DNA of 64,000 nucleotides, taken from positions 310,001 to 374,000 of the forward strand of contig NZ_MAYH01000045.1 in the NCBI RefSeq assembly GCF_001684975.1, read 5' to 3'. The translations under genes were made by a program, and so were the position numbers. The notes beneath the pieces are model-generated. The model saw only the letters and a list, made by a program, of their open reading frames with translations, was not told the origin of the DNA and ran no database searches. Positions 41,486-50,285 of this stretch are shown here, in pieces (position 1 is the stretch's first letter; each line of letters opens with the position of its first letter). The stretch comes from Chryseobacterium artocarpi (GTDB taxonomy: Bacteria > Bacteroidota > Bacteroidia > Flavobacteriales > Weeksellaceae).

Positions 41486-42845
41486 TAGATGAAAACTCTA
41501 TGGTAAATATACTTCCTTTAGAAATCTTCGAATCTACATAAAGGTTTCCACCATGAATTTCTACAATTCTTTTTACAATAGAAAGCCCAATTCCGTTTCC
41601 TTTTTCAAAATTTTTATTGGAACCTCTGTAAAACAATTCAAATATTTTTGATAGATCCTGTTCTGATATTCCTATACCATGATCTATAAAACGGATTTTT
41701 ATAGATTGGCTGTGTGCTTCAATTTCTACACGGCAGCTTTTGTCTTCAGAATATTTACAGGCATTTTCCATAAGATTTGAAAAGGCAACTTGCAGTAGAT
41801 AAGGGTTGCCATACCAATCATAATTGCTTTCTTCTTCATCATTACTTATATAATTGATCCCGATTTTATAATGGGTGTTTTTTTTAATCAGTGCCAGCTT
41901 TGCTTCTGCTAAAATTTCATCTAAACGAATATTGGCAAAACTAATCTGTGAAACGTCATAACTAGCTCTCGCAAAATCTAAAAGTGCTGATGAAAGTTCT
42001 GATGCATCATTAGCATCCTGAAGAGCATTGTCAATAGAAAGTTTATAGTCATCCAATGTTACATTCAGCTCTTTCGCAAGTTCCAGTTCTGCAATAAGGA
42101 TAGAAAGCGGCGTCCGAAATTCATGAGAAATGGTAGTAACAAATTGTTTATGATTGTTAAACGACTTTTCCAGCCTGTTAAAAGTAGAGTTGAACGTTTC
42201 TGTAAGTTCGTAAATTTCATCTTTAGCTTTTGGAATATCAAGACGTTTGTTGAGATTATGTTCTGAAATATCACGGATTTGAAGAATGATGTCTTTTAAA
42301 GGTTTCAAAGTATAATATGAAAAAAGAAACCCGATAATAAAAATAACAATAACTGAACTGATATAAATGATAATAATATCTTTCTTAAACTCTGCGATAT
42401 GAGCATTTCCCGTTACATCCACTGCACTTCCGATTATATAATAATCTTCTCCTGCTGATTTGAATTTAATAGCGATGTATTGGCGGTCACCCTGTTGCCA
42501 GAATATTCTGTTTTTGTTGGATTTAATGATTTTATCAAGATACTTTTCATTGCTTTTCAATGGTGGAATATCCGTAAATGTCAGATCTTTTTTACTGTTA
42601 TAAACACTGATATCAGCCTCATTCAATAATTTCTGATTTCTCTGGTGCAGTTCACGGATTTTTTCATCACTGATTCGGACATCAAAAATAAATTCAGAAC
42701 GCCAGATTACTTTATATCCTAAACGATCATTAAATTCATCTTCCCTGTTTTTTTCAGAAACAACATAAAGGACATAGGCAAACATAAAGAGAATACCTGC
42801 TGTAAGGATTGCGTAAATTAATGCTGTTCTGGTTGCTATTTTCAT
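41466..42845 (-). CDS. Sensor histidine kinase
   Basis: 459 aa. It has two membrane segments (about residues 8-28 and 157-176) flanking a 130-residue periplasmic sensor, a HAMP-like linker, and the dimerisation domain with phospho-acceptor H241 in ISHEFRTPL. The ATPase domain carries N (LMENACKYSED), G1 (DHGIGI), F and G2 (GNGIGLSIVKR) boxes. The gene overlaps the response regulator gene by 4 nt. What it senses is not readable. The divergent porin gene is a plausible target of the pair. Confidence 0.95.
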   Translation of the reverse strand: MKIATRTALIYAILTAGILFMFAYVLYVVSEKNREDEFNDRLGYKVIWRSEFIFDVRISDEKIRELHQRNQKLLNEADISVYNSKKDLTFTDIPPLKSNEKYLDKIIKSNKNRIFWQQGDRQYIAIKFKSAGEDYYIIGSAVDVTGNAHIAEFKKDIIIIYISSVIVIFIIGFLFSYYTLKPLKDIILQIRDISEHNLNKRLDIPKAKDEIYELTETFNSTFNRLEKSFNNHKQFVTTISHEFRTPLSILIAELELAKELNVTLDDYKLSIDNALQDANDASELSSALLDFARASYDVSQISFANIRLDEILAEAKLALIKKNTHYKIGINYISNDEEESNYDWYGNPYLLQVAFSNLMENACKYSEDKSCRVEIEAHSQSIKIRFIDHGIGISEQDLSKIFELFYRGSNKNFEKGNGIGLSIVKRIVEIHGGNLYVDSKISKGSIFTIEFSSKNKKAV

Positions 42846-43528
42846 AATTCTGAAGCGAAAATAAATCCTACACCCGGCTTGGTGTGAATAAGTTTAGTAT
42901 CAAAATTTTTATCAATTTTTTTTCGTAGATAGGCTATGTAGACATCAATGTAGTTGGTTCCGGTATCAAAATGATTTCCCCAAACATTATCGGCAATTTC
43001 TTCACGGGTGAGAATTCTTTCCGCATTGCTTACCAGAAAAACAAGGAGTTTGAATTCTTTCGGCGTAAGTTCTATTTCTTCGCTGTTTCTGAAGACACGA
43101 TTAATTTTTTTATTAATCTTAAGATCATGATATTCCAGATCGTTGAGGTAGGTTTCTTTGGTTTTGTTTGAGCTTCTTTGGAGAATGGCTTTTATTCTGA
43201 CAAAAAGTTCTCTTATTTCAAAGGGCTTTACCATATAATCATCAGCTCCTGCATCAAATCCTTCTACCTTCTCATCAATTGTTCCTAATGCTGTAAGCAT
43301 GATAACCGGTAAGTCAGGATATTTCTGTTTAATAAATTTGCATAAATCTATTCCGTTCATTTTGGGAAGCATAATGTCTGTAATTGCCAGATCAAAGGTT
43401 AATTTATTAAGCAAAACGACAGCATCTTCCGCGTCTTCTGAAATGTATACCTGATAGTCCTGGCTTTCAAGACCTCGCTTTAATAAACTTGAAACCCGTG
43501 AATTATCTTCTATTATTAAAATTCTCAT
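42842..43528 (-). CDS. OmpR/PhoB-type response regulator
   Basis: 228 aa. Receiver domain: acidic pair E7-D8, phospho-acceptor D51 in AITDIMLPKMNG, the Thr of IMLTALG and the Lys of MVKPFE. A winged-helix output domain (about 130-225) carries ELTPKEFKLLVFLVSN and YIDVYIAYLRKKID, the trans-activation and recognition helices of the OmpR family. It would bind tandem direct repeats; four 11-bp phased repeats stand 130 nt from its start, in front of the divergent porin gene. Confidence 0.95.
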   Translation of the reverse strand: MRILIIEDNSRVSSLLKRGLESQDYQVYISEDAEDAVVLLNKLTFDLAITDIMLPKMNGIDLCKFIKQKYPDLPVIMLTALGTIDEKVEGFDAGADDYMVKPFEIRELFVRIKAILQRSSNKTKETYLNDLEYHDLKINKKINRVFRNSEEIELTPKEFKLLVFLVSNAERILTREEIADNVWGNHFDTGTNYIDVYIAYLRKKIDKNFDTKLIHTKPGVGFIFASEL

Positions 43529-43658
43529 AAGGAAATATTAAGGGTGTTGAAGGCTGATATTCAGGTTAGTATTTTGTTTTTAAAATATTGATTCTCAGAT
43601 TGCCTTAAGCCCTTTGCAAAGGTATTTCTTATTTTCTTTTTATGGTAACAGATTAACT

Positions 43659-43702
43659 CTTTTAATAGTTTTCTATAAGATTTCTAATAGTTTTCTAATA
43701 AC
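43659..43702 (+). promoter_or_regulatory. Four 11-bp phased direct repeats upstream of the porin
   Basis: Units at 43659, 43670, 43681 and 43692 read CTTTTAATAGT, TTTCTATAAGA, TTTCTAATAGT and TTTCTAATAAC. The 11-bp phase is exactly that of PhoB/OmpR-type binding sites. The array ends 19 nt before the -7 box at 43722, taking the place of a -33 element. Confidence 0.7.
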
Positions 43703-43721
43703 GGTGCCGGCTTTCCCGATC

Positions 43722-43729
43722 TAATTTTG
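43722..43729 (+). promoter_or_regulatory. Putative -7 box of the porin operon
   Basis: TAATTTTG, 40 nt before the porin ATG and 19 nt after the last 11-bp repeat. Confidence 0.6.
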
Positions 43730-43768
43730 TCCCGTTGAAATCAACAAAAAAGATTAGAACAGAAAAAT

Positions 43769-45097
43769 ATGAAGACAAGATCTTTCAGAACCGGAATCGC
43801 TTTATTTGTCCTGTTGGGAATTGCGGGAAAATTAGAAGCTCAGAAAAAAAATGATTTTAATAATCCGGGATTGACTCATTATTTTAATGATGAACATTCA
43901 CGTTATATTTCCCTGAGCGGTTATGCAGAATTATGGGCAAGATATACCCAGCTTAACCCTGGGAGCCTTATCAATAACGAAGCTAAATCAGATGCTTCCG
44001 ACCTTTCTCTTCGCAGAGTTCGGGTAAAAATGACGTATAAACCTACTGAAAAATTAATGTTTGTATTACAGGGAGGAACTACTAATGTCAATGTCAATGC
44101 AAAAGGTAGTAATTACTTTGATTTATTGGATGCTTATGCAGAATATGCTTTTAGTGATAAAATAGCTTTTGGGGCTGGGCGTTCTACATGGAGAGGACTT
44201 TCAAGATTTACCACAGGTCCTTTGAATACACTGCTGTATGATTTACCGGCATATGCGACCTCTAATGCAGGTGCTACCGATTATACTGTACGTGAGCTCA
44301 GTGCTTATATTAAAGGGCAGCTTGGTAAATTTGATTATCGATTGGTTGTTGCGGATCCTTATACCATGGCTACTTCAGATCCTAAATTTAATGTGGCTAC
44401 TTTCAGTAAAAATTCCCCAGGAAAAGATTTTTCAGGTTATTTCAGATATGCTTTTTTGGATAAAGAAAATATTTCAACACCTTTTAATTCAGGTACCTAT
44501 GTTGGAAAAAAGAATGTGTTGAGTCTGGGAGCAGGTTTTGATTATATCCATAATGCTTTATGGCACCAGGATGCTGCTAAGAATACTGTGAATGATGATA
44601 TGAAGAGTTTTGCGGTAGACTTGTTTTATGATGCTCCTTTAAATAAAGAGAAAGGAACCTCGGTAAGTGCGTATGGAATGGCAATGCATAACGACTATGG
44701 ACCTAATTATATCCGCTATGTAGGGACAAACAACCCAGCTACTTCAGTAGACGTCACACAAGCCAGTCTAAACGGTCCCGGAAATGCTATGCCGGTGATT
44801 GGAACAGGAAATACCTATTATTTACAATTAGGAGGAACGCTTCCTTATTTAGATAAAGAAAAGAAAAATCTTCAGCTTCAGCCTGCTGTTGGAGTACAGT
44901 TGTCCGATTTAAAAGGGCTTCATGATAATGCTGTAGTCTATGATGCAGGAATATCACTATTGATGAATGGAATGTCTTCGAGATTAACCTTTGATGCTCA
45001 GAATAGACCTGTCTACGCTAATGATCCTTCGAATAATGCGGTTGTTTCAGATAGAAAATGGCAATTTGTCCTTAAATACAGAATTGATTTTAATTAA
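43769..45097 (+). CDS. Outer-membrane porin (OprO/OprP-like)
   Basis: 442 aa with a signal peptide (FRTGIALFVLLGIAGKLEAQ) and a beta-barrel: alternating aromatic strands and a C-terminal Phe-Asn after KWQFVLKYRIDF. The DASDLSLRRVRVKMTYKPTEKLMFVLQGG segment is typical of phosphate-selective porins O and P and relatives in Bacteroidetes. Substrate is not proved. First gene of a likely operon with Dabb and cupin genes (gaps 11 and 20 nt), probably controlled by the divergent two-component system. Confidence 0.82.
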   Translation: MKTRSFRTGIALFVLLGIAGKLEAQKKNDFNNPGLTHYFNDEHSRYISLSGYAELWARYTQLNPGSLINNEAKSDASDLSLRRVRVKMTYKPTEKLMFVLQGGTTNVNVNAKGSNYFDLLDAYAEYAFSDKIAFGAGRSTWRGLSRFTTGPLNTLLYDLPAYATSNAGATDYTVRELSAYIKGQLGKFDYRLVVADPYTMATSDPKFNVATFSKNSPGKDFSGYFRYAFLDKENISTPFNSGTYVGKKNVLSLGAGFDYIHNALWHQDAAKNTVNDDMKSFAVDLFYDAPLNKEKGTSVSAYGMAMHNDYGPNYIRYVGTNNPATSVDVTQASLNGPGNAMPVIGTGNTYYLQLGGTLPYLDKEKKNLQLQPAVGVQLSDLKGLHDNAVVYDAGISLLMNGMSSRLTFDAQNRPVYANDPSNNAVVSDRKWQFVLKYRIDFN

Positions 45098-45108
45098 AAT
45101 ATATAACT

Positions 45109-45528
45109 ATGGAGAGAAGAAAGTTTTTATTCCGGTCGGTACAGGCTTCAGCTTTGTTACTTATTTCCGGAAATATGTTTGCCTCTGCTTTACCAATGTT
45201 TAATCCTATAAAAAAGAAAAAAATGTACTTCCATTATTTATTATTCTGGCTCAGAAAAGACCTTTCGGAGCAAGAAGTTAAAGAGTTTGAAAATTTTTTT
45301 GAAGGTCTTAAAAAACTTCCTTACCAGAAAAATCTCCGTTACGGAAAGCCCGCAGCTTCAAGCCCGCGAAATGTTCTGGACAATACGTTTACCTATAATG
45401 CATCTATGGAATTTGACAGCCTGGAAGAACTGGAAGCTTATGGGCAACTTCCTGAACATCTTGCATTGGTGCAAAAATACAAACCATTCTTTGAAAGAAT
45501 GTTAGTTCATGATACTGTATATAATTAA
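45109..45528 (+). CDS. Exported Dabb-family protein
   Basis: 139 aa. It has an N-terminal signal with an Arg pair (MERRKFLFRSVQASALLL), so Tat export is possible. The stress-responsive alpha/beta barrel (Dabb) domain spans about residues 40-135: YFHYLLFWLRKDLSEQEVKEF at the start and LVQKYKPFFERMLVHDTVYN at the end. Dabb proteins form small dimers with a hydrophobic cleft; function here unknown. In an operon with the porin and a cupin. Confidence 0.82.
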   Translation: MERRKFLFRSVQASALLLISGNMFASALPMFNPIKKKKMYFHYLLFWLRKDLSEQEVKEFENFFEGLKKLPYQKNLRYGKPAASSPRNVLDNTFTYNASMEFDSLEELEAYGQLPEHLALVQKYKPFFERMLVHDTVYN

Positions 45529-45548
45529 AAATAAAATTTAAATTTATA

Positions 45549-46028
45549 ATGAAAAAAATCATTAAAGGCTTCAGCCTTGTTTTAGCATTAAGCACCGTAG
45601 GATTTATGAATGGACAACATAAAAATCATAAAAACGTAAGCGTAACTCCGGAAGAATCTACAGAGTTTATTCCTGCTATAAGATTAATTAATAATCCGGA
45701 TGGCTCATGCTCTTTCGAAAAAGGAAAGATTCCGACTCTTAAACACATGAATACAACCACTTTCTGGATGAGCAACAAGACAGAAGAATGGGAGAAAAAT
45801 GCCCATCCTGCTCCCAGAAGGCAGTATGTGATTACCATTAAAGGAAATATCAGATTTAAGGTAACTGATGGCTCTACTTTCATGATTAAACCAGGAGTGG
45901 TACTTCTTGCTGAAGACCTTAAAGGAACGGGACACAGCTGGGACATGGTGAAAAGTAAAGAGTGGGAAAGATTATATATTCCTATTGCGGAAAATGCGGA
46001 TGACTTTTTCGTACGCGACGGACAATAA
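45549..46028 (+). CDS. Secreted cupin-domain protein
   Basis: 159 aa with a signal peptide (SLVLALSTVGFMNGQ). The cupin barrel is seen in YVITIKGNIRFKVTDGSTFMIKPGVVLLAEDLKGTGHSW, with the PG turn and the terminal His of the second cupin motif. The metal ligands of the first motif are partly lost (HPAPRRQYVI). The ligand is unknown. Third gene of the porin operon. Confidence 0.8.
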   Translation: MKKIIKGFSLVLALSTVGFMNGQHKNHKNVSVTPEESTEFIPAIRLINNPDGSCSFEKGKIPTLKHMNTTTFWMSNKTEEWEKNAHPAPRRQYVITIKGNIRFKVTDGSTFMIKPGVVLLAEDLKGTGHSWDMVKSKEWERLYIPIAENADDFFVRDGQ

Positions 46029-46069
46029 CTTTTAATACAACTCTTTTATAGAGTATATTCGTTATGTTT

Positions 46070-46098
46070 TGAAGCAGCCAATGGGCTGCTTTTTCTTT
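46070..46098 (+). terminator. Terminator of the porin operon
   Basis: Stem AAGCAGCC/GGCTGCTT with loop AATG, then TTTCTTT. Confidence 0.82.
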
Positions 46099-46139
46099 AT
46101 AATAAAATCTGCTTTATCTGCTCAATCAAGGAAACAAAA

Positions 46140-46172
46140 TAAAAATCCCTATGCAAAAGCACAGGGATTAAA
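46140..46172 (-). terminator. Terminator of fabF
   Basis: Nested stem AATCCCT/AGGGATT enclosing TGC/GCA, with T-rich sequence on the minus strand; 17 nt after the fabF stop. Confidence 0.8.
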
Positions 46173-46188
46173 AATTATTATTTTAGAA

Positions 46189-47430
46189 CTAGCTGAATTT
46201 TTTGAAAACTAAAGTAGCATTATGTCCTCCGAATCCGAAGGCATTACTTAATGCAAAATTGATATCTTTCTCTTTAGCCTCTCCGAATACAATATTAATA
46301 TCTTTCGGAATAGCCTCATCAATACTATGAAGGTTAATCGTAGGAGGAATAATACCGTTTTCAATAGCTTTAATAGAAAGGATAGCCTCTACAGCTCCTG
46401 CGGCTCCCAATAAGTGCCCCGTCATAGACTTTGTAGCACTGATATCAAGATTTTTACTTCCTTTGAATGCTTTGTTGATTGCTTTTAATTCAATAAGATC
46501 ACCTAATGGAGTAGAAGTTGCATGCGGATTGATATAATCAATGTCTTCCATATTAGCACCTGCTTCTTTTACAGCTAACTGCATGGCTTTGATCGCTCCC
46601 ACTCCTTCCGGATGAGGTGCTGTCATATGATAGGCATCTGCTGTCATTGCTGCTCCGGCTAATTCTGCATAGATCTTTGCTCCTCTTGCTTTAGCGTGTT
46701 CGTATTCTTCAAGAATTAAAGCTCCTGCACCTTCACCCATTACGAAACCGTCTCTATCCGCGTCGTAAGGACGGCTTGCTGTCGCAAAATCATCATTTCT
46801 GGTAGACATTGCCTTCATGATAGAGAAACCTCCTATTGAAGCTGGTGTAATGGCTGCTTCGGAACCTCCACTGATGATTACTTTTGCTTTTCCAAGACGA
46901 ATATAATTGAAAGCATCCATCAATGCTGTATTTCCTGTAGCACATGCAGAAACCGTTGTATAATTGATTCCCTGAAGTCCATATTTCATAGAGATCATTC
47001 CTGAAGCCATATTGGCAATAAACTTAGGAACAAAGAAAGGATTGAAACGTGGTGAACCATCACCTTGTGCAAAATCCATTACTTCCTTTTCAAAAGTCCA
47101 CATTCCGCCTTGCCCTGTTCCCCAGATCACTCCAGTGTCAAATGGATCCATAGTTTCAAGCTCCAGACCTGAATCTTGCAAAGCTTCAGCAGAAGCATAC
47201 ATAGCATATTGTGTAAAGAGATCACTTCTTTTGATCTCGTTGTGATTAAGATATACCTTTGGATCAAAATTTTTCAGCTCACAAGCGAAGTGTACCTTAA
47301 ATTTTTCCGAATCGAAATGAGTGATTAATCCCGCTCCACTAGCTCCGTTAATGCTATTTTGCCAAAAATCTTCGACATTGTTTCCCAGGGGCGTCACTGC
47401 TCCCAATCCTGTAATGACAACTCTTTTCAT
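46189..47430 (-). CDS. fabF: 3-oxoacyl-[acyl-carrier-protein] synthase II
   Basis: 413 aa, full length for KASII. Catalytic Cys in TTVSACATGNTALMDAF (about residue 165), first His in INPHATSTPLGD, Lys and second His in SATKSMTGHLLGAAGAVEAI. It elongates acyl-ACP in fatty-acid synthesis. acpP and fabD/G are not adjacent here. Stands alone, 190 nt from the thiolase gene. Confidence 0.95.
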   Translation of the reverse strand: MKRVVITGLGAVTPLGNNVEDFWQNSINGASGAGLITHFDSEKFKVHFACELKNFDPKVYLNHNEIKRSDLFTQYAMYASAEALQDSGLELETMDPFDTGVIWGTGQGGMWTFEKEVMDFAQGDGSPRFNPFFVPKFIANMASGMISMKYGLQGINYTTVSACATGNTALMDAFNYIRLGKAKVIISGGSEAAITPASIGGFSIMKAMSTRNDDFATASRPYDADRDGFVMGEGAGALILEEYEHAKARGAKIYAELAGAAMTADAYHMTAPHPEGVGAIKAMQLAVKEAGANMEDIDYINPHATSTPLGDLIELKAINKAFKGSKNLDISATKSMTGHLLGAAGAVEAILSIKAIENGIIPPTINLHSIDEAIPKDINIVFGEAKEKDINFALSNAFGFGGHNATLVFKKFS

Positions 47431-47620
47431 ATTAGTTATTAATTTAAACAGATTAGATTTTCATGCGGTAAATCCGATTTACCCATGCTTCATTTCACGT
47501 CTTTCTTCTATCGTTGTGTTTTTGCGTTTGCAATATTATCATTTTAATTTCGCTACGAACGAATATTTTAGTGTATTATTTGTAGCATAACGAATTTTAT
47601 TTTGAAAAAATCACTATTTC

Positions 47621-48889
47621 TTACTTTTCTATGATCATCGTTACTCCCTGTCCGCGGGCTGCACATATAGAAATAAAGCCTTTTCCACTACCTTTTTCAT
47701 TCAAGAGTTTAGCTAATGTTGCGATGATTCTTCCTCCGGTTGCAGCAAAAGGGTGTGCTGCTGCAAGGCTTCCTCCTTTTACATTAAGTTTATTTCTATC
47801 AATTTTACCCAGTGCTTTTTCCAATCCGAATTGTTTCGCCAGATCGTCATTTTCCCAGATCTTTATAGTTGCCAGAACCTGTGCGGCAAAAGCTTCATGA
47901 ATTTCGTAATAATCAAATTCTTCCAGATTCATTCCAGCTTTTTTGAGCATCCTTTCTGCGGCAAATACAGGTGCTAATAATAAATTCTGTCTGTTTTCTA
48001 CATATTCTATTCCGGCAAGTTCAGAGAAGGTAATGTATGCAAGAATAGGCAGGTTATTGGCTTTTGCCCATTCTTCACTCGCTAGTAAAATAGCCGATGC
48101 ACCATCTGTAAAAGGCGTAGAATTTCCTGCAGTTAAAGTACCGTTTTGCTTATCAAAGGCAGGTTTTAATTGGGAGAGCTTTTCAAGGCTGGTATCACGG
48201 CGTAAGTTATTATCTTTATCCAAGCCGAACGCGGGTGTAATCATATCATCAAAGAATCCTTCATCATATGCATTTGCCATATTCTGATGGCTCTTCAGTG
48301 CTAATTCGTCTTGCTCTTCTCTTGAAATATTGTAATATTTTGCTGTAATCTCAGTATGTTCACCCATTACCAATCCTGTTTTAGGTTCCTGCCCTTTATA
48401 AGGAATAGGCATCCAGTCTTTCAGTTTTGGACTTAATAGCTGCTTTAGCTTTCCAAAGACAGATTTTTCTTTATTAGCATTTAAAAGAGCTTTTCTCAAT
48501 CGGGGAGAAGATTCGAATGGAATATTGCTCATTGCCTCTACACCACAAGCGATACCGCTTTCTATTTGCCCTAAAGCTATTTTATTTCCAATGTAAATAG
48601 CTGCTTCTATTCCTGTATCACAAGCTTGTTGAAGATCACAGGCAGGTGTAGCAGGGTCTAATGATGTATTCATTACCGTTTCTCTGATGAGGTTACTTTC
48701 AGAAATATGTTTGATGACTGCACCGCCGGCAACTTCACCGAGTAATTTGCCTTTTAATTTATATTGATCTATCAATCCGTTAAGAGAAGCCAACAATAGA
48801 TCCTGGTTTCCTTTTTCTGCGTAGGCTGTATTCATTCTTGCGAAAGGAATTCTGTTGTATCCTACAATTGCTACTTTTTTTGTTTCCAT
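47621..48889 (-). CDS. Acetyl-CoA C-acyltransferase (thiolase, FadI-like)
   Basis: 422 aa. Active-site C90 in LQQACDTG; the catalytic His and Cys regions are YYEIHEAFAA, GGSLAAAHPFAATGGR and ICAARGQG. The HPFAATG form follows the FadI-type, degradative thiolases, which cleave 3-ketoacyl-CoA in beta-oxidation. The usual GHP is AHP here, as in part of that group. Start codon 10 nt after the TetR gene, so the two are one transcript and the regulator probably controls it. Confidence 0.88.
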   Translation of the reverse strand: METKKVAIVGYNRIPFARMNTAYAEKGNQDLLLASLNGLIDQYKLKGKLLGEVAGGAVIKHISESNLIRETVMNTSLDPATPACDLQQACDTGIEAAIYIGNKIALGQIESGIACGVEAMSNIPFESSPRLRKALLNANKEKSVFGKLKQLLSPKLKDWMPIPYKGQEPKTGLVMGEHTEITAKYYNISREEQDELALKSHQNMANAYDEGFFDDMITPAFGLDKDNNLRRDTSLEKLSQLKPAFDKQNGTLTAGNSTPFTDGASAILLASEEWAKANNLPILAYITFSELAGIEYVENRQNLLLAPVFAAERMLKKAGMNLEEFDYYEIHEAFAAQVLATIKIWENDDLAKQFGLEKALGKIDRNKLNVKGGSLAAAHPFAATGGRIIATLAKLLNEKGSGKGFISICAARGQGVTMIIEK

Positions 48890-48899
48890 ATTGTGTTAT

Positions 48900-49505
48900 T
48901 TATAAAGGAAGAATAGTTAATTCATATTCGATTATGTTTTTAATTTTATCTAATGCCTGATTCAGGAATTTTTCGTCATCCATTGTTTTTGAAAGTAAAA
49001 TACCACCCTCAATAAGCATAATAAATAAAGAAGCATATTCCTCTGCATTTACTGATTTATTCAGTTCTCCGGTTTGTTGCCCCTGTTTTATTACCAAAGA
49101 GATTCTTTCAGTCCATAATGTAAAAGATTGCTGAACACATTTTTTAAGGATAGGGAAGGAATCATCTGCTTCCGTTGCTGCATTCATTAACGGGCAACCT
49201 CCATTTGAAAATACAGAGCGCCAGTTTTTTCTGTAAAAAGCTACAAAAGCATTAAGTTTTTCCGTTGAGGTTGAATATTGTTCCCCAAGAGATTCATTCA
49301 TTACTCTGCTTACAAGTCCGGCATTGTATTTATAGACTTCAATAGCTACCTGATCTTTATTCTCAAAGTTTCCATAAATACTTCCCTTGGTCAGCCCGGT
49401 TGCCTGGGTAATGTCTGACAGTGAGGTAGCACCATAGCCTTTGGTATTGAACAAAGTTGCTGTTTTCTCAATGATAAATTGTTTTGTCTTTTCTGCCTTT
49501 GACAT
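48900..49505 (-). CDS. TetR-family transcriptional regulator
   Basis: 201 aa. N-terminal HTH: IIEKTATLFNTKGYGATSLSDITQATGLTKGSIYGNFENKDQV, the TetR signature. The C-terminal ligand domain is of the TetR_C type seen in AcrR/FadR-like repressors. A perfect palindrome (49537-49560) overlaps its own promoter, consistent with autorepression. Together with the downstream thiolase gene it suggests control by a fatty acyl compound, which is inference. Confidence 0.93.
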   Translation of the reverse strand: MSKAEKTKQFIIEKTATLFNTKGYGATSLSDITQATGLTKGSIYGNFENKDQVAIEVYKYNAGLVSRVMNESLGEQYSTSTEKLNAFVAFYRKNWRSVFSNGGCPLMNAATEADDSFPILKKCVQQSFTLWTERISLVIKQGQQTGELNKSVNAEEYASLFIMLIEGGILLSKTMDDEKFLNQALDKIKNIIEYELTILPL

Positions 49506-49526
49506 TTTAAGTGCTTAATTATTATG

Positions 49527-49560
49527 CAAATATACAAAAATATACCAATCGGTATATTTT
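49527..49560 (-). promoter_or_regulatory. Promoter and TetR-type operator
   Basis: Minus strand -7 box TATATTTG (49534-49527), 22 nt before the TetR start. Beside it lies the palindrome AAAATATACC-AATC-GGTATATTTT (about 49537-49560), with 10-bp arms and a 4-nt centre, as for TetR operators. Confidence 0.72.
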
Positions 49561-49624
49561 ATTTTAAAATAGAGTCTGAGTACTTAATCAGAACCCAGAC
49601 TTATTGTATTGGTATCTTTGAATT

Positions 49625-50041
49625 CTATGCTAAAGTAGCATTCAGAGTAATCTCAAAATTAAAGGCAGCACTTACAGGGCATCCTTCTTCTGCGATTTTA
49701 GCAAACTTTTGAAATTCTTCCTCAGAAATTCCAGGAACTTTTGCAGTCAATGTCAATTCTGATTTTGTAATTTTTCCTATGCTTGGGTCAAGAGTGATGA
49801 CAGAAGTAGTTTTTAACTCTTCAGGGGTATAGCCAGCTTGTGAAAGTTCTGCATCCAGTTTCATCGTGAAACATCCGGCATGAGCAGCTGCCAGTAGCTC
49901 CTCAGGGTTGGTCCCTACGCCATCAGCAAAGCGGCTGCTAAAAGAATATTGCGTTTGGTTCAGAGCTGTGCTTTGAGTAGTTAAATGACCTTTACCTTCT
50001 TTGATTGTTCCGTTCCAAACGGCTGTTGCATTACGTTTCAT
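49625..50041 (-). CDS. osmC: OsmC-family peroxiredoxin
   Basis: 138 aa, the OsmC length. Both redox cysteines are in place: C57 in AAAHAGCFTMKL and C121 in EEGCPVSAAF. OsmC reduces organic hydroperoxides. The N-terminal RNATAVWNGTIKEGKGHL segment fits OsmC rather than Ohr. Single gene in front of the TetR operon; no clear -7 box seen. Confidence 0.93.
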   Translation of the reverse strand: MKRNATAVWNGTIKEGKGHLTTQSTALNQTQYSFSSRFADGVGTNPEELLAAAHAGCFTMKLDAELSQAGYTPEELKTTSVITLDPSIGKITKSELTLTAKVPGISEEEFQKFAKIAEEGCPVSAAFNFEITLNATLA

Positions 50042-50285
50042 ACTATTATATTTTATTTAAAATTAATGTGATACTACGTCCTTTTTTGTAAAAAAAGCTT
50101 TTAATATTTTATTTAAAGATACAAAAAAGCATAATGCTAAACGCATCTAATTACTTAGAAGAAGCTCATTTATACGTTTCTTATGAAAAAAAGAAAAATG
50201 TGTCGTTATATTAATATTATTTTATCAATTTTACGAAGACTTGTACTTTACTCCGAATTATATTAACCTTTTGAAAGTGGGCTGT

